From NCBI GenBank assembly GCA_907163375.1, contig CAJQUW010004409.1:124001-188000 (forward strand): a DNA stretch of 64,000 nt, written 5' to 3'. Positions within the stretch are counted from its first letter, which is position 1, and every line of letters starts with the position of its first letter. A program made the position numbers and the translations under genes. The notes beneath the pieces were generated by a model that saw only the letters and a list, made by a program, of their open reading frames with translations, was not told where the DNA came from and ran no database searches. The stretch is from Prostheceraeus crozeri. Lineage: Eukaryota > Platyhelminthes > Polycladida > Euryleptidae. Positions 1 to 11,120 of this stretch are shown piece after piece.

Positions 1-1679
1 AGCACGCACAATTATTAAGAAGCTGCTTAGCAGAAAAATATCCGTATTTCAATAAAGTTTCACTATGCTTATGCAGCTGCTTCTCAGCACTTTGCTTGAG
101 ATCTACGCTGTTATATCCTCTCTTAATGAGAGTAGTAGCTGTACGATTGACTTTTTGGATGAAATCTCTTTCCAATGTACAGATGCGCCCATATCTTAAA
201 ACTTGTCCAGCAAACACTCTAGCTCCTGTCCTGTAGGGCATACAGTTTTGCGGAAAGGTTAAAAGGGTGACAGGGAAATTAAAATGGTCGACTTTATGAA
301 AAACAGATGTAATTGTGCCACAGTCAGTGACATTTATGCTAATATCAAGATATTCTACTTGTTTGTTATTACTCCCACTTCTGCTGGCTTCTAGACTAGG
401 TGGGTAAATCTGTGGTATCAAGGAATCAAACTTTTTATAATTAATAATGCATAAATCGTCGATGTATCTAGAAGTATTAGATAATAATCTAGCTAGACCG
501 TACTTCTGATTCTTCATTAAATTAGTCATAAAAATAAATTCACAATGTAAAAGAAACAAATCCGCAAGAAGAGGACTGCAATTACCACCCATAGGAATGC
601 CTCTTACTTGTTGAAAGACTAAACCTCCGAAAGTAACAAAAACTTCGCTTATAATGAACTTAATGGCTTCTTTAAATTTATCCTTAGTGAATACGCTATA
701 ACCTTGATACCTGACACCTGATAAAAAACTTTTTTCAAAACCTACACACAAATATTTCCTATTAGAATCGTTGAAAATTAAGTCGAGCAGGTCGGAAATG
801 TGAGTAATGACATCTTTATGATCCAGATTGGTGTACAAAGTGGAAAAATCGAAAATTTGTACGTCATATGCTGTAATGTTTTGAATTTTATTGAGGAATT
901 CAGCGGACGATACTATGCTCCAATAACAGTTTATACCACTATTACTATGAATTGCGTTGCAATACTTCCTAAAATGGTCTCTGATAACAGACAAACCTTT
1001 ATTAATCTTAATGGAAAGTTGCTTAGTAGTACAGTGCCTAGAACCAGCTATAAAGCGAAATTTGAAGGGATTTTTATGTAATTTTGGTATCCAATATAAT
1101 TTTGGGAGTTTTTCATCATCTTTTCTACAAAGGGTGCTGAATAATTTACTCATAGAATCCTTATGCCTCTTAACTAAATCACTAGGAGACACATCATATG
1201 GAATGTAAGTACTATAACCCATAGGGGTTAGGGAGTTAAGATCGAATCCAAGTTCTTGTAATAAGACCATAACGTAAAATTTTTTACAGATGAATGCGTA
1301 ATTACTATTAGCTTTGTCTACGGTAGTTATTATAAAATGCTGATGATAATACTTCAAATCTCTGCCGAAATTACGAAAAGATTTAAATTTCGTTTGTAAA
1401 TTATCTACATTTTTATTTTTATGTATTCTATCTTTAGCTAATACTAGTATCCTGTTTTTCCAAGCCTGAAAGTCACTGACTGAAAGTTTAAACTTATTGC
1501 ACATCTTTGTGATGTGCTTATCTATGGATACAGTTATGCTATCTATAACGTCGTTGTGACGAACGGGAAGGGACAAACGGTGCTTAGAGCCTAATGAAAG
1601 TAACTCTTTCAGGTCTGGTTGCTCAATAAAATCCAAATCACCAGTAAATACATGTTTGTGATGCTCATTGATGTGAGAA
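1..1679 (-). mobile_element. Naiad-type Penelope-like element copy A, reverse transcriptase half (runs off the left edge)
   Basis: Read on the minus strand this encodes a Penelope-like RT. Visible motifs are FDFSTLYTNL, the GIPMGGNCSPLLADLF block and the catalytic box RYIDDL, followed by a C-terminal stretch rich in basic and aromatic residues. The stop codon lies a few bases beyond the left edge, judged from the matching copy at 6144-8677. The N-terminal half of the same gene resumes at 4131 because a LINE is inserted between them. Apart from that insertion the reading frame looks open here, whereas the sister copy has small frame breaks. PLE enzymes prime reverse transcription at broken or EN-nicked DNA. 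RT identity is firm; assignment to the Naiad group rests on the N-terminal GIY-YIG part. Confidence 0.85.
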
Positions 1680-4130
1680 TGTCAAGTTCATAATGCCACT
1701 CATAATAGAGGTGGCATGCTTGATGTTGTATTCTCAAGATCTGACGCTCAGCCACTCAATGTTCAGATATCGGATCCTGGAATTTCTGACCATAGTCTAC
1801 TATCTTGGACATTACCAATTCATAGGCCTGCTCCTTTGTATGAGGAAATTCGTTTTCGAAAATGGCGACAGATTGACGTTTCTCACCTGCGAGCGTCACT
1901 GATGGAGACTAAGTTGTGCGGCCCTGCTAATTGGACTGATTGTGATGTTGATCAGCTCGCTCTTCTGTTTGACTCCACCATCAAGTCTATCGTCGATCAA
2001 ATGGCTCCTCTTAAGGTGGTCAATATTCGACGAAGGTCGTCTGATCCATGGTTCGATGAGGACTGTCGGGTAGCAAAGCGCAGTGTTCGACAGCATGAAC
2101 GTCGTTTCCGATCTCTGCAGCGATCTCTTCCATCCACGGATCAAAATACTTTGCTGGTTTCTGAAGCTTTCCTTAAGTGGAAGTAAGTGACCAAGTCATA
2201 CAGAGAAATGCTCAAATCCAAACGCCAATCTTTTTGGTGTGATAAGCTGAAATCACCGAAAGAACTCTGGCGGTCCATCGATAGTATCATGGGTCGTGGT
2301 CGTCCCAAACCTAACCCAGATTTAAAGGCAAGTGATTTTCTCAATTATTATGATCAAAAGATCTCGATGATCAGGCAGCAGACTGGTAATATCTGTCCAG
2401 GAATTACTTCGCAGACTCCAAACTCTATCTTTGAACGATTCGACCCTGTATCGATTGCAGATGTATTCGACGCTTTCCGTGGTCTTCCGAACAAGAGCTC
2501 TACCAGTGATGCTCTACCTGTGAACCTCTTGAAGGACTGTTTGGATATCGTGGCTCCGTTCATTACTTATCTATACAATCTTTCGTTCTCTACTGGAGTC
2601 TTCCCACAATTATGGAAAGTCACTGTCATCACACCTACACTGAAAAATGACAAAATGGATACATCACAAGCTGCATCGTACCGGCCAATTTCAAAACTTA
2701 ATACCCTCTCTAAAGTCATAGAGCGAATTATATCCAATCAGTGTCGAACTTATTTGTTCTCAAACAACTTGTTTCCTGACGTGCAATCGGCTTATCGGAG
2801 ATATCATTCAACGGAAACATCGATACTGAAATTATCCACGGATATTCTCTCGTCATTGGATAATGGTGAATTGTGTCTTTTGGCTTTTTTGGACCTTACC
2901 GCTGCGTTTGACTCCATTGACCATGGAATTCTTACACAACGCCTGAGACTATCCTTTGGTTTTTCTGGTCTAGTTATTTCATGGATACAATCATTCTTGA
3001 GTGATCGACCAGTGTCTGTTCGTGTAGGCGCTTCAACTTCCGATTCCAAGATGTGGAACTGGGGTGTTCCTCAAGGCTCAGTGATGGGGCCGCTTCTTTT
3101 TGTTTTGTATATGGTAGAAGTTATCAATGTTGTTCGTGATCATAACTTCAAGTTGCATATTTACGCGGATGATGTGCAGATTTATGGAGCGTGTTCGCCA
3201 AATGCGACTGATGATCTAGCTGCCGAGATGGCATGTTGTCTAGATGATGTTGTTCAATGGTGCAGTGCAAATCGTCTTCTATTGAATACAGAGAAAACTG
3301 AATTTCTATGGTGTCACTCAGGCAAACGTCGGCGTTCTGTCCCAACAGCGCCCTTGAGAATAGGATCCTCTCATATCCTTCCATCAAATTCAGTGCGCTG
3401 TCTTGGAGTATTCTTGGACTCAGAACTTTCATTCAAGCTAAATATCTCGAAATGTGTGTCATCGTGCTTTGGGATGATGCGCCAGATTCGCAGTATAATC
3501 CCTTATATCCCACGTGATCTACTCCTGACATTGATTACTTCCATGGTCATCTCAAAGTTGGATTACTGCATTCCTGTCATGTATGGAATCCCTGAGCAAC
3601 AAGTGAAGCGATTACAATCTGTGCTAAATGCAGCCGCCCGTATGATTTACGGCACTTCCCGCTATTCGTCAATAACTCCTTTGTTAAATGAATTACAGTG
3701 GCTGCCTATTCGTCAACGTATTGCTTATAGACTATCAGTTCTGACCTTCTGTTGTCGTCGAGAGTGTGCTCCTGATTATCTCAGCTGCTCCCTGGTGGAT
3801 GTCTCCTCTATGCCTGGAAGATCCCGATTGCGGTCTGCAGATTCATTCTGCATTGCGGTCCCATCTTATCGATGCCCAACTTTTGGTGGTAGATCATTTC
3901 CGGTAGCTGCTGCGAGGAGTTGGAACTCACTTCCCCAGAACTTGCGAGCGATTGACAATATGCGTTCCTTCAAGAAACAAGTGAAGAAATACCTTATCGA
4001 TCTTACCTATAAATGACTTTCCTTTGTATCTCTTTTATTTCTATTCTTATATTGTAAATTGTAAAGTGGCCTTGAAGCCTCGTAGCATAATGCCACTCTA
4101 AATATAGTGCATATTTGATTTGATTTGATT
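1680..4130 (+). mobile_element. 5'-truncated L2-like LINE (copy A) inserted in a PLE
   Basis: The insertion is flanked by TGAGAA at 1674-1679 and 4131-4136, a 6-bp target duplication. It covers the last part of the endonuclease (EN), including the SDH motif, and the whole RT (YADD in HIYADDVQIYG, GVPQGSVMGP) down to a stop at 4014-4016. The 3' end is a short (TTGAT)n tail, the L2/CR1 habit. It matches the full-length copy at 47.9-51.2 kb almost base for base. Against that copy it has one in-frame TAA at 2185-2187 where the other has CAA, and a 12-bp in-frame deletion after position 2253. It is a dead, recent copy. Clade L2 is inferred from the RT C-terminus (LQWLPIRQRI, WNSLPQNLR). Confidence 0.9.
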
Positions 4131-5221
4131 TGAGAAGGGTGCTGACTACACTTACAGTCTGAATGGACAATATTTTGTAAGTTGGTTCTATCCAACTTGT
4201 TGAGGAATTTGTTATAGTTGCAAATTTTCAATGAGACAGGGTTATTCAGAGAAAAATAGGTTTTGGGCGGGTACTGTTCCCGAACTTTATCAGGTACTAA
4301 ACGATTGAGGCTTTTATCGTGTAAAATACTAGAGATGTCAACCTTGTCCATGATTTTATTTTTGAAATCAAAGACAATATTAGTTTTTTGGACTGCAGGC
4401 TTTCTGGACTCATTGCTAATCACTTTATTGTAGAAATAAGCTGAAAAAATGTAAGCAAACTCGCTAGACACGTTAGTGAGCTTTTGTTTAATGATACGCA
4501 TAGTATCAAAACTCAGAGATCTCAGACATTGATAAAATTTTGACAAGTCTTTGTTGTCAAAGAAATATTTTAATTTGGTCAAAGTATCATTATTATTATT
4601 TCTGTTTCTACTAGATTTCCTAACTCTAATACCATGACTGCGCTTGCGTCTAGGAATTGGACTATTGAAGTAGCTACTTAAATCAACTGTGCCTTTTGAC
4701 ACACATCTGCCTCCTGCTAACTTATCGTTAAGACCTAAAGGATGCAGTGTATTAAGTGTACGAATGTAGTAATCTTCTTGTTTATTAAGCTCCTGTACTA
4801 ATGCAGCTTTATCATTAACATCCTCGATGACGTCAATAATCTGAATGGACATGTCATTACAAGTATGGCTATCATTGCGAAAATGATTAATAATAAAAGT
4901 GCTTTTATTTCCTTTAGAGATGCTATTACGATGTCCATTTAACCTACAATGCAAAGCTTGAGTAGTTTGACCTACGTACTGCAAACCACACTTTTTACAC
5001 GAAATCAGATAAATAACGTTTTTTGTTTTACAATTGAATTTACCCGTCTTATCGAACAAGAACTTTCCACCTGTACTAAAACTAGTGAATGAAGTAGATG
5101 AATCAAAAGCATTACAACATAAACACCTATTGGTCTGACAAGCCTTGAGAGACGTTTGGTTGGTGGGCGCTACCCAATCCTTCGCACTAACACTATATCC
5201 TTTATTAGACTTTGAACCCAT
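4131..5221 (-). CDS. Naiad-type PLE copy A, N-terminal GIY-YIG endonuclease half
   Basis: The minus-strand frame starts at the ATG at 5221. It has a cysteine cluster (RCLCC near residue 33), then a GIY-YIG core (NVIYLISCKKCGLQYVGQTT, residues about 68-87) with the downstream arginine/histidine helix (LHCRLNGHR) and a YYIRTLN segment. About 180 residues of linker with a basic stretch (PRRKRSHGIRVRKSSRNR) lead into the RT that continues beyond the LINE. Placing the endonuclease in front of the RT, with extra cysteines inside the GIY-YIG core, is the permuted order described for Naiad PLEs; canonical Penelope has it at the C-terminus. The frame is open through the part visible here. Confidence 0.85.
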
Positions 5222-6143
5222 AATAAAGATGATTATATTTTGTGACCAAGAAAAGTCAGAATTTGACTCTGAATACGGAATGCGTAAAAAAATAACAGGC
5301 TAAACTACATGTATGATAAGACTTAGAAAATATTGTAAACACTGCTACTTTAACTGTGGGTATATTAAATAAAAATCAAAACGTGACAAGACCTATAATT
5401 CTGACGTGCATGGTAATGTAATAGAAAAGTGGCACAAAATAGTATGCTGGCGTAAGGTAAAGCACAAAAGGACTAAATCCAGCTAGCAGCGGTCAAAAGG
5501 CGGGGAACTAGTCCACCTTCAACTTATGACTTGCTATGAAAGTAATCAAATTAGCAAGGGCTAACCTTAGGCGAAACACAGTTAATAATGAATTAAATCA
5601 CAAATCAAACTAATCAGTAAGTAAAACCAATGTGAAAAATAAAAAATAAAACACAAATGTAAATGTTGAAAATATTCAAATGGTAGGTAATGAAAAAAAA
5701 GTACTGTGTAAATATAAGTGAGAAAAAAAATTGATGACTTACTCGAGAACTCCTGCCTGTCTGCCACACTGTGTGTTGGGCAGTGTAGTAATTGCGGAAA
5801 CAGCTTATATCTATTGACAAAACTTACTCTGCAGGTCTCGTCGCCCAGCTGCTTGCACATGTCAATTGCGTCAGAATGAAATTAAATGCTTTGATTGAGT
5901 AGAAGATGAAGTAGAAGATAACGATAAGTGTAAAGAATTTGATCCCTCAAAAGGACCCATGTGGCGTTCCCTACAGGTTAAAGGAAATAACAACTACAAC
6001 AGATTACCTAATTGAAAAAATGTGCAATTGAGGTCATCAGCAGGAACTTAGGTAAGGATTCGCGTTTCGGCCCCTACTCCTGAACGCTCAAACTCACCCA
6101 AGCGGGGCCCTGCTATATGAAAGCAGCCTCGAAATCAATTAAA
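5222..6143. other. Spacer between tandem PLE copies (5' leader of copy A plus 3' tail of copy B)
   Basis: About 920 bp separate the stop codon of copy B (6144) from the start codon of copy A (5221), both on the minus strand. It has no convincing coding region. PLEs are often found as partial tandems sharing a pseudo-LTR, and this spacer sits where such a region would lie. The part next to copy B (5880-6120) is related to non-coding sequence at 9.84-10.10 kb, for instance the shared run TTCGCGTTTCGGCCCCTA, so it is a conserved element tail rather than host DNA. Confidence 0.6.
6051..6099 (-). other. Degenerate hammerhead-ribozyme-like motif in the PLE 3' tail
   Basis: On the minus strand this reads GGTGAG, a TTTGAGCG core-like stretch, a variable arm, then GAAACGCGAATC and CTTACC. 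GGTGAG can pair with CTTACC (one G-U pair), as stem I of a type I hammerhead would, and GAAA plus the short CGCG element match the conserved 3' core. The CUGAUGA box is not intact. Hammerhead motifs are known in the pseudo-LTRs of PLEs. This is a relic at best. Confidence 0.3.
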
Positions 6144-8677
6144 TCAATGAAAGCACGCACAATTATTAAGAAGCTGCTTAGCAGAAAAATATCCGTATTT
6201 CAATAAAGTTTCACTATGCTTATGCAGCTGCTTCTCAGCACTTTGCTTGAGATCTACGCTGTTATATCCTCTCTTAATGAGAGTAGTAGCTGTACGATTG
6301 ACTTTTTGGATGAAATCTCTTTCCAATGTACAGATGCGCCCATATCTTAAAACTTGTCCAGCAAACACTCTAGCTCCTGTCCTGTAGGGCATACAGTTTT
6401 GCGGAAAGGTTAAAAGGGTGACAGGGAAATTAAAATGGTCGACTTTATGAAAAACAGATGTAATTGTGCCACAGTCAGTGACATTTATTGCTAATATCAA
6501 GATATTCTACTTGTTTGTTATTACTCCCACTTCTGCTGGCTTCTAGACTAGGTGGGTAAATCTGTGGTATCAAGGAATCAAACTTTTTATAATTAATAAT
6601 GCATAAATCGTCGATGTATCTAGAAGTATTAGATAATAATCTAGCTAGACCGTACTTCTGATTCTTCATTAAATTAGTCATAAAAATAAATTCACAATGT
6701 AAAAGAAACAAATCCGCAAGAAGAGGACTGCAATTACCACCCATAGGAATGCCTCTTACTTGTTGAAAGACTAAACCTCCGAAAGTAACAAAAACTTCGC
6801 TTATAATGAACTTAATGGCTTCTTTAAATTTATCCTTAGTGAATACGCTATAACCTTGATACCTGACACCTGATAAAAAACTTTTTTCAAAACCTACACA
6901 CAAATATTTCCTATTAGAATCGTTGAAAATTAAGTCGAGCAGGTCGGAAATGTGAGTAATGACATCTTTATGATCCAGATTGGTGTACAAAGTGGAAAAA
7001 TCGAAAATTTGTACGTCATATGCTGTAATGTTTTGAATTTTATTGAGGAATTCAGCGGACGATACTATGCTCCAATAACAGTTTATACCACTATTACTAT
7101 GAATTGCGTTGCAATACTTCCTAAAATGGTCTCTGAAAACAGACAAACCTTTATTAATCTTAATGGAAAGTTGCTTAGTAGTACAGTGCCTAGCACCAGC
7201 TATAAAGCGAAATTTGAAGGGATTTTTATGTAATTTTGGTATCCAATATAATTTTGGGAGTTTTTCATCATCTTTTCTACAAAGGGTGCTGAATAATTTA
7301 CTCATAGAATCCTTATGCCTCTTAACTAAATCACTAGGAGACACATCATATGGAATGTAAGTACTATTACCAATAGGGGTTAGTGAGTTAAGATCGAATC
7401 CAAGTTCTTGTAATAAGACCATAACGTAAAATTTTTTACAGATGAATGCGTAATTACTATTAGCTTTGTCTACGGTAGTTATTATAAAATGCTGATGATA
7501 ATACTTCAAATCTCTGCCGAAATTACGAAAAGATTTAAATTTCGTTTGTAAATTATCTACATTTTTATTTTTATGTATTCTATCTTTAGCTAATACTAGT
7601 ATCCTGTTTTTCCAAGCCTGAAAGTCACTGACTGAAAGTTTAAACTTATTGCACATCTTTGTGATGTGCTTATCTATGGATACAGTTATGCTATCTATAA
7701 CGTCGTTGTGACGAACGGGAAGGGACAAACGGTGCTTAGAGCCTAATGAAAGTAACTCTTTCAGGTCTGGTTGCTCAATAAAATCCAAATCACCAGTAAA
7801 TACATGTTTGTGATGCTCATTGATGTGAGAAGGGTGCTGACTACACTTACAGTCTGAATGGACAATATTTTGTAAGTTGGTTCTATCCAACTTGTTGAGG
7901 AATTTGTTATAGTTGCAAATTTTCAATGAGACAGGGTTATTCAGAGAAAAATAGGTTTTGGGCGGGTACTGTTCCCGAACTTTATCAGTCAACCTTGTCC
8001 ATGATTTTATTTTTGAAATCAAAGACAATATTAGTTTTTTGGACTGCAGGCTTTCTGGACTCATTGCTAATCACTTTATTGTAGAAATAAGCTGAAAAAA
8101 TGTAAGCAAACTCGCTAGACACGTTAGTGAGCTTTTGTTTAATGATACGCATAGTATCAAAACTCAGAGATCTCAGACATTGATAAAATTTTGACAAGTC
8201 TTTGTTGTCAAAGAAATATTTTAATTTGGTCAAAGTATCATTATTATTATTTCTGTTTCTACTAGATTTCCTAACTCTAATACCATGACTGCGCTTGCGT
8301 CTAGGAATTGGACTATTGAAGTAGCTACTTAAATCAACTGTGCCTTTTGACACACATCTGCCTCCTGCTAACTTATCGTTAAGACCTAAAGGATGCAGTG
8401 TATTAAGTGTACGAATGTAGTAATCTTCTTGTTTATTAAGCTCCTGTACTAATGCAGCTTTATCATTAACATCCTCGATGACGTCAATAATCTGAATGGA
8501 CATGTCATTACAAGTATGGCTATCATTGCGAAAATGATTAATAATAAAAGTGCTTTTATTTCCTTTAGAGATGCTATTACGATGTCCATTTAACCTACAA
8601 TGCAAAGCTTGAGTAGTTTGACCTACGTACTGCAAACCACACTTTTTACACGAAATCAGATAAATAACGTTTTTTAA
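6144..8677 (-). mobile_element. Naiad-type Penelope-like element copy B, 5'-truncated
   Basis: This is a near-identical sister of copy A, same strand and lying upstream of it in transcription order. It keeps most of the GIY-YIG domain (from MQYVGQTT at 8635) and the whole RT (FDFSTLYTNL, GIPMGGNCSPLLADLF, RYIDDL). The 5' part, including the cysteine cluster, is missing and homology to copy A stops near 8676. Two lesions separate it from copy A: a 44-bp deletion near 7987, and one extra T near 6488 which shifts the frame before the last 115 residues. Those last residues are read from 6500 to 6144 and end in the natural TGA. It is not functional. The few substitutions against copy A indicate recent duplication or transposition. 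Confidence 0.88.
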
Positions 8678-8706
8678 TAACGTTAAGTTAAGGAATAACG
8701 TTAAGT
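8676..8706. repeat. Short direct repeat at the 5' break of PLE copy B
   Basis: AATAACGTTAAGT occurs at 8676-8688 and again at 8694-8706, exactly where similarity between PLE copies A and B ends. It may record the truncated insertion or a local slippage event. It is too short to be sure. Confidence 0.4.
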
Positions 8707-8781
8707 AATTTCCAAATAATTGAAAATAAAGAAGTCACTCCCTTCTATTTACGACTTTTTATTCCAATAAGTTAAAAAGAA

Positions 8782-8822
8782 GCACCCGACGCGTTTCGTC
8801 CGAAGACAGTCTCAAGGGTGGC
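8782..8822 (-). other. Degenerate hammerhead-like motif at the 3' end of canonical PLE fragment C
   Basis: On the minus strand the order is CACCC, TTGAGAC, then a GTC-TTCG-GAC hairpin, GAAACGCGTC and GGGTG. CACCC pairs with GGGTG as stem I. The GTC/GAC hairpin with a TTCG loop fits stem II. GAAA-CGCG-TC fits the minimal stem III and cleavage region of PLE hammerheads. The CUGAUGA box is mutated, so self-cleavage is unlikely. Confidence 0.4.
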
Positions 8823-9525
8823 GTACAAATGTAGAAGGATCCTTAAATACTGATTAGGCATAGTTGTGGCAACTCATTAAACTTGTTCATGACGTCTATT
8901 AAGTTTTGGCATTTTCATCGCTATGAAGCGTGCTTCAGCCATTAATCGCATTAAATTGTTGAATAAGGATCTCACAACTAAAAGTCAGTTATTCCCATCT
9001 CTCTATCAGCATGAAATTTTAGATGATGCTCGCTCAAAGCACTTTTAGAATCTCTGTTGCGAATACTACGTTCGTGTTCTTGATAGCGCAACTTGAAAGG
9101 TCGACAACTTTGTCCAACATGGAGGTCATTGCACCAAAAGTAATTAAAACAATAAACTAGATATCTGCTTTTGCAGTTGTATTTAGGACCAATGGCGCTA
9201 CACACATACATCAGAACTGCGATCATCAATGTATTTTATACTGTTTTTGAGAAAATTATTTTTTACTATATTTGGAAGCCAACTATCTCTATGTAGAGTT
9301 ATGCCTGAATGAAATGTCTTACTAAACCATTTGTATTTAAGGTTGCCATTCACTGATATGCTTAGGTCTAGAAAGTTAATATAATTATCCCTAGGGACTT
9401 CTATAGTGAACTGAATGTTCTTGTCAATCGAGTTAAACACTTCAATTATGTTAGAAAATATTTTCACATCCTTGTAAAACGGATCCATGATGATATCATC
9501 AATGTACCGCTTGTAGCATTCTTGT
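8823..9525 (-). mobile_element. Canonical Penelope-type PLE fragment (C) with C-terminal GIY-YIG
   Basis: The minus strand begins at the RT catalytic box (KRYIDDII at about 9520-9500). It continues through the thumb (FLDLSISVNGNLKYKWFSKT, 9488-9198), then changes frame into a GIY-YIG domain (YLVYCFNYFWCNDLHVGQSC, 9229-8978). The endonuclease follows the RT, the usual Penelope order, so this is a different PLE lineage from copies A and B. The frame change near 9200-9230 and the missing N-terminal two thirds make it a dead fragment. A hammerhead-like relic follows at 8782-8822. Confidence 0.8.
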
Positions 9526-10537
9526 AATCAGCTTTGTAATATTCTTTTTGTTAATTGTTAATTATAATAAAGTCTGAAAATTCAATGCAAAGTAAAAACA
9601 CAGTACATTATAAATTTAAGTGATATAATTGCATAATTTGCAAAAATGATGTGATATAAATATAATGCAACGATGATATACTAGTAATTATAATATGCAA
9701 TACAATAACTAAAATATGTTATAATCATGTTATATAAGTACACGTATGTAATGTAATTTGATAATTTCGATGATTTAATGAATATTATAGCATATCATTA
9801 CTATCATTCAATATATGGCATATATTTGAAAATTGACACCGCACAGATCCGTCATCTGCCGACTAAGTCTCCCTGCTGTGATTGAGTAGGAAGATAGACG
9901 TGTTTGAGAGTAAGATGAAGACAAAGTTATGAAATCCTGACAAGGACGCATGGTTCGTTCTCTACAGATGTTAAGAATCATTCAAAAGTTCAGCAAAACG
10001 TGTCTAAGAACTCGGAAGGAACTCGACCAGGATTCGCGTTTCGGCCCCTAAATCCTGAACGCTCAGACCTGTTTGAGTGGGGCCCTGCGCATCCATCATG
10101 TAGGCTACAGACTCAATGACACTGACTCTAAATGCTAATGCAAGTGAAACAGTAAATAAAATGTACGATGAAAATGAAAGAAAATTAATTATAAATAGCG
10201 GTAACTATTCTGACTGAAGAAAAATCACATAATAAATAATTAAATTGAAAATAAATAAGTAATTACGATGATAATGAACCAATAGCGGAAAAAATCAGAA
10301 TAAAGGAAAATGACATGATAAAAGATAATTGAAAATAAATATGTAGATAATTACAAAATTATAATCGAAACTGTTATGGCATTACAAGCAAGAAAGGTTT
10401 GTCACAATCGGCAAAAGGACAGTGTACGGAAGTCTGGAGTCAAGGAATCCGGAATCTTTCATACATGTAGTCATGATCGGTAGCTCATGTTAAAGTCGAT
10501 TAATTTGTTGTGTTGAAGGATTTGTAATCATGCATCT
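9526..10537. other. Non-coding DNA, partly the 3' tail of PLE copy D
   Basis: 9.53-9.84 kb is very AT-rich with no feature I can name. 9.84-10.10 kb resembles 5.88-6.12 kb and is therefore PLE 3' non-coding sequence. 10.1-10.54 kb is AT-rich and unassigned. Confidence 0.5.
10024..10074 (-). other. Degenerate hammerhead-like motif in the tail of PLE copy D
   Basis: The minus strand reads CAGG, TCTGAGCG, an arm, GAAACGCGAATC and CTGG. It is clearly homologous to the motif at 6051-6099, with the GAAACGCGAATC block unchanged. CTGA of the core is present but the following three bases differ from the hammerhead consensus, and stem I pairing is shorter than in the first copy. Confidence 0.3.
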
Positions 10538-11120
10538 TGCCATATGTTCGTTGCTTAAAGGTTTCTATTATCATAAAAGCGTGCAGTAGTTTGTTTATCG
10601 GCATAAAGTCCGAATTTTCTCAAAATCTTGTCATGTCTATGCAGTGCTCTTTCTGCGGATATTAGTAATTCCTTGCTGCTTTATCCTCTTGATCTTAGTA
10701 ATCTGAAACTTTTCTTCGATTTCATGACGAAATCTTCTAATGAGGAGAAGATGCGACCATATGAGCTGACTGCTGAAAACGTTAACTCCAATTTTGTGGT
10801 GCATTCTCAGGAGATGTCAAAAGTGTTACTGGAAAGTTGAAGTCGTCCACTTTGTGATATACAGCAGTCTTAAGGTAAGTGCTGGTAACTTTCAGCTTGA
10901 CGTCAAGATAATCTGCTTCTTTATTATCAAGTCCGCATCTGTTAGCTTCTAAGCTATCTGGATAGATACTTGGAATAATTTTGTTCAAGCGCTTGTAATT
11001 GAAGATACATAAGTCATCGATGTATCTGGTGGTCTTGGACAGTAGTCGTGCTACTCCAATCTTTTTCTGTTTTATAGTCAATGCCTTGAACTGATGAAAA
11101 TGATCTATCAATATCGTTAC
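10538..11120 (-). mobile_element. Divergent Naiad-type PLE fragment (copy D), end of the RT gene
   Basis: Minus-strand 11111-10782 reads GVARLLSKTTRYIDDLCIFN, then IYPDSLEANRCGLDNKEADY and FNFPVTLLTSPEN. This aligns to copies A and B (GLARLLSNTSRYIDDLCIIN, FNFPVTLLTFPQN) with many replacements. The last 90 codons continue in another frame to about 10540 (VFSSQLIWSHLLLIRRFRHE, then HDKILRKFGLYADKQTTARF) with in-frame stops, so the copy is old. It represents a second, older Naiad subfamily. Its 5' part is missing. A short piece of its sequence recurs near 11.89 kb. Confidence 0.75.

Noticed and set aside
800-1360. Plus-strand frames within the PLE copies, repeated at 6952-7360
   Set aside because: They are shadows of the minus-strand RT and are duplicated only because the element is.
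6030-6045. An exact CTGATGA on the minus strand near the PLE tail, as for a permuted hammerhead
   Set aside because: No GAAA with a pairing stem follows it at usable distance; the GAAACGCG block lies on the wrong side.
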